NCBI GenBank assembly: GCA_937974845.1 | Contig: CALJVC010000138.1 | Span: forward strand, 1 to 46,101 | Direction of reading: 5' to 3' | From: an uncultured Pseudogracilibacillus sp. | GTDB lineage: Bacteria > Bacillota > Bacilli > Bacillales > Amphibacillaceae | DNA length: 46,101 nt | Shown here: positions 40,827 through 46,101 of the stretch, in pieces | How positions within the stretch are numbered: position 1 is the stretch's first letter | Layout: every line of letters begins with the position of its first letter | Notes under the pieces: model-generated | What the model was told of the DNA's origin: nothing | The model's database searches: none | Seen by the model: only the letters and a program-made list of their open reading frames with translations | Translations under genes and position numbers: made by a program

Positions 40827-41232
40827 ATTGATCAGGTCCTTCCGTATCTTTTCGATAGAAAGGCTCCCAAGTACTAAGCCCTCCCCGTACATTCGCTAAC
40901 TGGGTAAAGCCATAACGCTTTAGACGTTTACAGGCTCGATTGCCTTGGGCACCGGTCTGGCAAATGGTAACGATTGGTTTATTTTTATCTAAAGTTGTTG
41001 CTTGTCGACGTAAATCCTTCAATGGAATATTCCGAAAGCCAAAGACGTGAAACTGTTCATACTGTCGGCGGGGCCGTACATCGATAAACTGAGTATCCCC
41101 CTTTTCCTCCTGTAATCTTTCGTGTAATTGAGAAAGCGTAATTTGTTCTACATTTTTAGCCGGCAAAATCATCTTAAATACAATGAGCACAAAAAGAACC
41201 GACAACATACATTGGACTAGGGCTAACGACAC
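40825..41232 (-). CDS. Membrane-anchored rhodanese-like protein
   Basis: The 135-residue protein has one N-terminal membrane helix (about 4-22) and a rhodanese domain (QFIDVRPRRQYEQFHVFGF, IPLKDLR, and the active-site cysteine in TICQTGAQGNRA, then GFTQLANVRGGLSTW). Rhodaneses carry sulfane sulfur as a cysteine persulfide; the anchored type resembles B. subtilis YqhL. The GTG start follows AAGGAGGG by six bases. It follows the XRE-cupin gene by 33 bases on the same strand and so may be co-transcribed with it. Its sulfur acceptor is unknown. Confidence 0.88.
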   Translation of the reverse strand: MSLALVQCMLSVLFVLIVFKMILPAKNVEQITLSQLHERLQEEKGDTQFIDVRPRRQYEQFHVFGFRNIPLKDLRRQATTLDKNKPIVTICQTGAQGNRACKRLKRYGFTQLANVRGGLSTWEPFYRKDTEGPDQ

Positions 41233-41265
41233 GAGCGTCCCTCCTTGACCATAGGCTAGTGCTCT

Positions 41266-41826
41266 TTACTCGATAAAGATCGTTAAAACTTCCGCTCCCT
41301 CTTCATCTACAGGGATAAATAGATGCGGCTTCGTTCCTTTAAAAAACGCCGTATCCCCTTCCTGCATCATAAAACTTCTTCCATTATAAGCAAGTTCTAT
41401 CTGACCTTTTAAAATATAAATAAACTCATCGTGTTCATGGGTATACATTTCTTTACGAATATTTGCCTGTTTTGGGGGAACATAGACGATCGTTGGTTCA
41501 ACCCGTGTAAAGGGAGAACGATTTGCTAATAGTTCATAAGAATAACCCATATGTTCATCGCCGACCTTCGATTGCCGTTGGTTTTTAGGTAAAAGTACGA
41601 TATCCTGTTCGGTTTTATCATCTAATAACCAGGATAGGGAAACATTTAGTGCCTTAGAAATTTTCGATAGTGTGGCGATGGCCGATGAAGTTTGTCCGTT
41701 TTCTATTTTCGATAGCAAACTTTTAGAAATATTACACTCATCGGCAATCTGTTGTTGCGTCTTTCCTTGCCGTAGACGTAGTTCACGTATTTTTTTACCG
41801 ATATGATTTAATTGAATGACCAACAT
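41266..41826 (-). CDS. XRE-family regulator with C-terminal cupin domain
   Basis: The 186-residue protein has an N-terminal helix-turn-helix (IGKKIRELRLRQGKTQQQIA, then CNISKSLLSKIENGQT, residues about 9-48) and a C-terminal cupin barrel (residues about 105-186). The cupin has a His-rich motif KEMYTHEHDEFIYILKGQIE, then GDTAFFKGTKPHLFIPV. Such proteins sense small ligands or metals in the cupin and often control amino acid, polyamine or sulfur genes. The target is unknown; the rhodanese downstream and a structured leader upstream are candidates. The ATG is only a few bases from AAGGGGG; the TTG right after it has better spacing and may be the true start. Confidence 0.85.
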   Translation of the reverse strand: MLVIQLNHIGKKIRELRLRQGKTQQQIADECNISKSLLSKIENGQTSSAIATLSKISKALNVSLSWLLDDKTEQDIVLLPKNQRQSKVGDEHMGYSYELLANRSPFTRVEPTIVYVPPKQANIRKEMYTHEHDEFIYILKGQIELAYNGRSFMMQEGDTAFFKGTKPHLFIPVDEEGAEVLTIFIE

Positions 41827-41869
41827 CCCCCTTCTCTTTAGCTTAACTTCATATTAACATATTCCACCA

Positions 41870-41963
41870 GTATTTGTAGGTCGTTTCCAATCCTTTGCTT
41901 TAATGAAGTGCAATGTAAATCGCTTTCGATTAAAGCGATATAAAAATAGGTCCTACAAAATAC
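41870..41963 (-). promoter_or_regulatory. Nested inverted repeats upstream of the XRE-cupin gene
   Basis: Outer arms GTATTTGTAGG (41870-41880) and CCTACAAAATAC (41952-41963) can pair over 11 bases with one bulge. Inside are two hairpins: ATCGCTTT/AAAGCGAT (41919-41939) and TTGC...GCAA (41895-41913). Read on the minus strand this is a possible three-way junction ending about 44 bases before the gene. No T-run follows it. Confidence 0.45.
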
Positions 41964-42028
41964 AATTGTAATGTATTCTGCCAGAACCCTCAATTAAATA
42001 TATGAAAAGGGGGTAGTCATCCTACACA

Positions 42029-42949
42029 TTATTCATGGGATACTTTTCGTGATTCCTCTGGTACATATAATAAGGAACAACCCGTATCTTCCTTATTTAA
42101 CTTCGCCTTAATAAATCGTGTCGCTTCATTGATTTTATCTTCATCGATCTTCGTTTCAATTCCTAGACCGTGCATTAAATATAAGACATCGTTCGTTGAC
42201 ACATTCCCTGCAGCCCCCGGAGCATAGGGACAGCCACCAAGTCCCCCTAAAGAGGCATCGAAGCGTGTAATACCGTAACGTAAAGAAGTCATAATATTAG
42301 CAATAGCCATGCCTTTAGTATTGTGGAAATGCATAATAATGTTTTTTGTCGGGAACCTGTAGAGAATCGCTTCTAATAGGGCTTCTACTTGGGATGGAAC
42401 CGCCGTACCTAGAGTGTCTCCTAACGAAAGGTCATCGACACCTAACTCAAATAACTGTTCGCACACAATAAGGACTTGTTCAATCGGAATCCTACCTTCG
42501 AAAGGACAATCGAACACAGTCGAGACATAACCGGTTACCTTCTTATTTGCCTTTTTAGCCTCAGCGATTACTTCCTTTAAAACGGGGTAGGTTTCGTCAA
42601 TTGATTTATTAATATTTTTCTTATTATGGGATTCACTAGCTGACATAAAGACATTAGCGGTATCGATACCGGCTTCTAAAGCATGTTCAAGACCAATTAG
42701 GTTGGGTACAAGGGCGGAGTATGTGACATTGGGGTTACGGGTAATTCTTCTTCCTACTTCTCTTGCGTCTCGCAAGGCCGGTATCCATTTAGGATGGACA
42801 AAAGAAGTGTATTCAATTTCCTCTAATCCTGTTTCAGAAAGGAGATTGATCCAGGCTACTTTATCATCAGTCGAAACAAAACGTGGCTCATTTTGCAAAC
42901 CATCTCTCGGACCTACTTCTTTAATCTGCACCTTTTCAGGTAGACGCAT
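42029..42949 (-). CDS. mvaB: Hydroxymethylglutaryl-CoA lyase
   Basis: HMG-CoA lyase splits 3-hydroxy-3-methylglutaryl-CoA into acetyl-CoA and acetoacetate, the last step of leucine breakdown. The 306-residue TIM-barrel protein has the metal-binding N-terminus VGPRDGLQNE, the SVF-type VFMSASESHNKKNINKS, the DTLGTA segment, HFHNTKGMAIAN (metal histidines) and the catalytic-loop signature GGLGGCPYAPGAAGN. The ATG was chosen because AAGGAGGG lies eight bases before it. In B. subtilis the homologue yngG/mvaB is in a leucine-degradation operon; here no such partners are adjacent. A sigma-A promoter with an operator-like dyad precedes it. Confidence 0.95.
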   Translation of the reverse strand: MRLPEKVQIKEVGPRDGLQNEPRFVSTDDKVAWINLLSETGLEEIEYTSFVHPKWIPALRDAREVGRRITRNPNVTYSALVPNLIGLEHALEAGIDTANVFMSASESHNKKNINKSIDETYPVLKEVIAEAKKANKKVTGYVSTVFDCPFEGRIPIEQVLIVCEQLFELGVDDLSLGDTLGTAVPSQVEALLEAILYRFPTKNIIMHFHNTKGMAIANIMTSLRYGITRFDASLGGLGGCPYAPGAAGNVSTNDVLYLMHGLGIETKIDEDKINEATRFIKAKLNKEDTGCSLLYVPEESRKVSHE

Positions 42950-43030
42950 GCTTGATTCCCTCCTTTTATCAATCAAAGGACGCTAAACCGTGAAAAGTCT
43001 TCGAATAGAGCAAACCTTTTGTTTCCTTCT

Positions 43031-43079
43031 ATTCAACCTTGTTGAATCAACTATACAATAAAGAAAGCGCTATTGTCAA
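43031..43079 (-). promoter_or_regulatory. Promoter and operator-like dyad of mvaB
   Basis: On the minus strand TTGACA and TATAGT are 18 bases apart (43074-43079 and 43050-43055). Just downstream of the -10, ATTCAAC-AAG-GTTGAAT (43031-43047) is a perfect 7+7 inverted repeat sitting on the likely transcription start, a typical place for a repressor. A second, weaker dyad (GAATAGA/TCTATTC) partly overlaps it. Confidence 0.65.
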
Positions 43080-43105
43080 TGACCTTTTGACCTACTTACA
43101 TATAG

Positions 43106-43137
43106 AAAAAGGACCGAATCTTTACGATTCAGTCCTT
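43106..43137 (-). terminator. Terminator after the surface protein gene
   Basis: On the minus strand AAGGACTGAATC and GATTCGGTCCTT form a 12-bp stem (one G-U) with a 5-base loop and a run of T after it, about 22 bases after the gene's stop. Confidence 0.85.
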
Positions 43138-43158
43138 GAGCGCTAGGATCATTAATTA

Positions 43159-46101
43159 TCACTTTCTAGCCAAAGGTATTCTTTTTCGAAGGAGATGAAA
43201 AATGTATCCTAAGCTTAAAGAAACTAGGGATAAGGCAAGGAACGTATACCACTGTGTGGCCGTTTTCGGTAAAAGGAAGCTACCCTCTCTCTCTTTTTCC
43301 TCGCCTTGATCGTTTTCGAGTAGTTCAACTTCTAATTCCACGTCTTCTTTACGCTCTTCCTCTGATGGTAACAATGACATCGTTTCTTCAATTAACGGTT
43401 CGTTAACGACATAAATATTAGTAATTGTAAATCCATCAACAACGGTCTCGTAACCGGCAACCGCTACTTCATCGACTGTATAAATGATTTCCTTACCTTG
43501 GTCATCGTAGCGATCCACATTGTCAAAACGATAGGTCCACTCCGGTCCTACCACCTCCGTACGAGCGACTTCCTTCCCGTTGGCATATAGGATGACCGTA
43601 ATCGATGAAGGTCGTAGCTCCTCCCTATCCTCTTTCCACAGTTTTTCTCCTTTAATGGTTAAAATCTCGATGACTCCTGCATCCCAAGTTGGGTCGATTC
43701 CTTCAGTTGCCTTGAAGTCTCGGTCATAATCTTTCGTCAGATATTCATTCTTATCATTTAAGACAATCTCACGAGTCCAACCGGTCTCTTCATCTGCATC
43801 TGAATCAACAGCTGTATCATCACCAGCTTCTCCCTTCGTAAAACGGTACTTTTCTTTTTGTGCTTCAGTTAAAGTAAATTTAACTTGGTACTCGCCAGCT
43901 GGTAATTCGTCGAATAGGTAACGGCCATTTTCGTCCGTTTCTGTTTCAGCAAGCTTGTTACCATCTTTGTCGTAAAGTTCTACCTTGACGCCTTCTAACG
44001 GTTCTTCATTATCATCTTGGATACCGTTCTTATTCCGATCCACCCAGACATAGTCACCGATGGCGTAAGTGATTAACTTGTTTGTAATGACAAAGCCATC
44101 ATCTGTTTCTTCAACAGTCGATATATAATGATCCACATCTAACTCTTCAACTGAATAACTGATTACTTCGCCTGCTGGATTGTACTTATCTAAGTTTTCA
44201 AAAACATGTTGCCAATCGTTTTGCTCTGAAAGCTTGACGGTTTCTTTTGTCTCACCATTTGCGAGTAGTTGAATTTCAATATGATCTGGACGTAATTCAT
44301 GTTGATCATCTTTATCTTCCCATACTTTTTCAACAGGAAGGTCGATATGACCAGTTCTTACGTTTGTAACGGTAAATCCGTTGTCAGCATCTCCTGTAAT
44401 TTCTGTTGTATAGCCTTCAACTTGAACTTCTTCAACGGTGTACTTTATTTTCTCACCTTGATCATCGTATTCGAATAAATCTGTAAAGGTATGCTTCCAA
44501 TCGTTTGAATCGGAAAGCTCAACATCGTCCAGCTTTTCACCGTTGGCTAATAAGTTAATCGTTACGGCATCTTCAGTGGAACCTTTCCATACTTTTTCAA
44601 CAGAGACGTCCACTTTCTTCCGCTCATTGCTTGCCTCAATTTTGACTGCTTCTTGCTGACCTTCCACAATCTCTAAGTCATGTTTAGTGTCATCAAGCAC
44701 ATAGCCTGTAGGTGCCTTTGTTTCCTGAACATAATAATGACCGACTTCTAAATCTTTAAAGACGATCTTACCATCTGCATCAGTCGTTTGTCTATCGACC
44801 TCTTGATCCTCTGTCGTAAAGAGGGTAAATTCTGCACCTTCTAAGGTCTTACCATCCTCGTCTACTTTGAAAAGCTCGACATCATAGTTGGGCTTATAGT
44901 TTTCTACTTCAAAAGTATACAGTTCTTCGGCACTTGGATCGTAAGGTTCATTAATTTCAATTACTTGTTCACCAAAACCGACATATCCTTCAGGGGTGTT
45001 CACTTCTTTTAAGATATAAGTTCCAAAGAGTAGTCGGCCAAATTCAGCATAACCGTCTGCATCGGTCGTCGCTGTTTTTAATACCTCTTTTGTATCCCTA
45101 TCAATGACTTGGAAGGTAATACCTTCAAGAGGATTCACTTCTTGACCATAGGTCGTATCTAGTTTTTCAACGATTAAATAACCGGATTGACCACTTCCAC
45201 CAGAAGCTAATTGCCTTACCTGAATCGATGCGCCTGATTCGGCATCTTCTGCATCTTCTTCAATACTGTCTCCTGTTATTTTATACTTGTTTGATACTTC
45301 TTCTCCATGAGAAGCAAAGAAGAGTGTTGCATATTCGACAATAAAGGCGCGATCTACTTGATCCTTCCATGCGATGGTGAAGTGATCTTCTTCAACGGTT
45401 AATTCATAGTTAGCAGGGTCTAATTCATCGCCCTTCTCTAAGCGACCATTATTTTTATCGACACTTGCTTCATACACTTTAATGGTGTCTGCCAGATACT
45501 CTTGATTATCTGGGTCAATCATATCTTGAAAGACTAAGTTATTAATGACTTGCTGGGCATTATTAACCTCTACAGACCAATTAATTTTCTTTCCTTGTTG
45601 CTTACCTGTTTTATTTCCGTACTTTGTATCACCATACACTTGGACACTTGCATCAAGCTCTGCAAGCTCTTCATCACCATTTAAAACGAGGGCTTTGTTT
45701 TCATAGACTTGATAGATATCATCTAATCCTTCAAGACTTGTTTTGTAGGTGATTTTGTAAGCACGATCGGTTTCTCCGATATCTAAAGTAAAGGCATTAC
45801 CTGTAATTGACGGTTCAATCTCTACTTTATCTGCTTCTGGATAACTACCATCAGACTTAATTTCTAACTCATATATTTCAATCGAATCTTCTACTAACTT
45901 TTGATTCTGCTGTGGTTCATCCACAATCTTAAAGTTTTCATATGAATTTTCGCGGTAGTTGGCAATTATTTCATACGTAATTTCCTTGGTATCTGGATTG
46001 TAGGAAGCATTCTTCCATGATTGATTGATTGTCTCTTGGTTGACAGGCTTATTTGCTTCAACGTCTCTCTTAATTCGTTCGTCTGAGTTTTCCGGAATCC
46101 A
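43159..46101 (-). CDS. Cna-B/SpaA-repeat surface protein with LPKTA sorting signal (5' part missing)
   Basis: The reading frame is open to the window edge, so only the C-terminal 980 residues are seen; a GTG at 45924 is not the start. Counting from the first visible residue, 1-300 look like collagen-binding-type adhesin modules. Two SpaA-like domains follow (about 308-402 and 408-492: YVQETKAPTGYVLDD), then Cna-B repeats (497-580, 588-674 and 815-895, each ending GFT-TN or similar), with an SdrD-type B domain (about 680-810: YAIGDYVWVDRNKNGIQDDN) between them. An acidic stretch, LPKTA (43258-43272), a membrane helix and a basic tail (RKRIPLARK) form the cell-wall anchor. Such proteins often carry internal isopeptide bonds. 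No sortase is in the window. Confidence 0.93.
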   Translation of the reverse strand, partial: WIPENSDERIKRDVEANKPVNQETINQSWKNASYNPDTKEITYEIIANYRENSYENFKIVDEPQQNQKLVEDSIEIYELEIKSDGSYPEADKVEIEPSITGNAFTLDIGETDRAYKITYKTSLEGLDDIYQVYENKALVLNGDEELAELDASVQVYGDTKYGNKTGKQQGKKINWSVEVNNAQQVINNLVFQDMIDPDNQEYLADTIKVYEASVDKNNGRLEKGDELDPANYELTVEEDHFTIAWKDQVDRAFIVEYATLFFASHGEEVSNKYKITGDSIEEDAEDAESGASIQVRQLASGGSGQSGYLIVEKLDTTYGQEVNPLEGITFQVIDRDTKEVLKTATTDADGYAEFGRLLFGTYILKEVNTPEGYVGFGEQVIEINEPYDPSAEELYTFEVENYKPNYDVELFKVDEDGKTLEGAEFTLFTTEDQEVDRQTTDADGKIVFKDLEVGHYYVQETKAPTGYVLDDTKHDLEIVEGQQEAVKIEASNERKKVDVSVEKVWKGSTEDAVTINLLANGEKLDDVELSDSNDWKHTFTDLFEYDDQGEKIKYTVEEVQVEGYTTEITGDADNGFTVTNVRTGHIDLPVEKVWEDKDDQHELRPDHIEIQLLANGETKETVKLSEQNDWQHVFENLDKYNPAGEVISYSVEELDVDHYISTVEETDDGFVITNKLITYAIGDYVWVDRNKNGIQDDNEEPLEGVKVELYDKDGNKLAETETDENGRYLFDELPAGEYQVKFTLTEAQKEKYRFTKGEAGDDTAVDSDADEETGWTREIVLNDKNEYLTKDYDRDFKATEGIDPTWDAGVIEILTIKGEKLWKEDREELRPSSITVILYANGKEVARTEVVGPEWTYRFDNVDRYDDQGKEIIYTVDEVAVAGYETVVDGFTITNIYVVNEPLIEETMSLLPSEEERKEDVELEVELLENDQGEEKEREGSFLLPKTATQWYTFLALSLVSLSLGYIFHLLRKRIPLARK

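Noticed and set aside
45922..45924. GTG as start codon of the surface protein
   Set aside because: The frame is open upstream to the window edge with adhesin-like sequence and no signal peptide near this codon, so the gene simply continues outside the window.
1..46101. tRNA or rRNA genes, CRISPR arrays, insertion sequences, prophage, replication origin
   Set aside because: Looked for on both strands by eye; no cloverleaf-like genes, regularly spaced repeats, transposases, integrases or DnaA-box clusters were seen.

Overview
The window looks like a chromosomal stretch from a spore-forming member of the Bacillaceae, probably an alkaliphilic or halophilic one. The signs are a SspA-type small acid-soluble spore protein, a YdcC-type sporulation lipoprotein, EzrA, YteA, an EndoA/EndoAI toxin-antitoxin pair beside alr and acpS, a complete seven-gene Mrp Na+/H+ antiporter operon, and strong Gram-positive ribosome binding sites with many TTG and GTG starts. 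I see no rRNA, tRNA, CRISPR array, insertion sequence or prophage. Most genes are core or near-core, and the unusual material lies in regulators, leaders and small accessory genes.

Layout. 1-5.5 kb: ndoA, ndoAI, alr, ydcC and acpS (minus strand, the order known from B. subtilis), then a divergent rhomboid protease and a CtaG-like caa3 oxidase assembly protein. 5.5-12.8 kb: sspA, thiI, nifZ (cysteine desulfurase), ezrA, typA and a YteA-type zinc-finger protein, all on the minus strand. 12.9-18 kb: a YkwC-type dehydrogenase, a small unknown protein, a cold shock protein, a GltC-like LysR regulator divergent from an NADP-type glutamate dehydrogenase, and a sirtuin. 18-26.2 kb: a MATE transporter and a KdpD-like universal stress protein, divergent from mrpABCDEFG. 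26.2-29.7 kb: rlmN, cheX and motAB. 29.8-34 kb: a fosmidomycin-resistance-type MFS pump, a YutJ-type NADH dehydrogenase, then a methyltransferase-lrgA-lrgB operon on the opposite strand. 34.2-38.7 kb: htpG, a YcnK-type copper regulator (DeoR helix-turn-helix fused to a NosL-like domain), a YtkA-like lipoprotein and a luciferase-like monooxygenase. 38.9-43 kb: an FMN/3Fe-4S glutamate-synthase-like enzyme with an internal insertion, a membrane rhodanese, an XRE-cupin regulator and an HMG-CoA lyase. 43.1 kb to the edge: the C-terminal part of a multi-domain Cna-B/SpaA surface protein ending in an LPKTA sorting signal, cut by the window edge.

Themes. Ion homeostasis and motility are represented by Mrp, the KdpD-like protein and the MotAB stator. 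Nitrogen metabolism is represented by the GltC-like regulator with gdhA. Copper and oxidase biogenesis may be represented by the YcnK-like regulator, the YtkA-like lipoprotein and the distant CtaG-like protein.

The best candidates for something new are: a hairpin that would bury the sspA ribosome binding site; the YcnK-type regulator paired with a YtkA-like lipoprotein instead of ycnJ/ycnI; an orphan KdpD-like sensor domain divergent from mrp; a roughly 62-residue insertion in the glutamate-synthase-like enzyme; and nested inverted repeats upstream of the XRE-cupin gene that could form a three-way-junction leader RNA.
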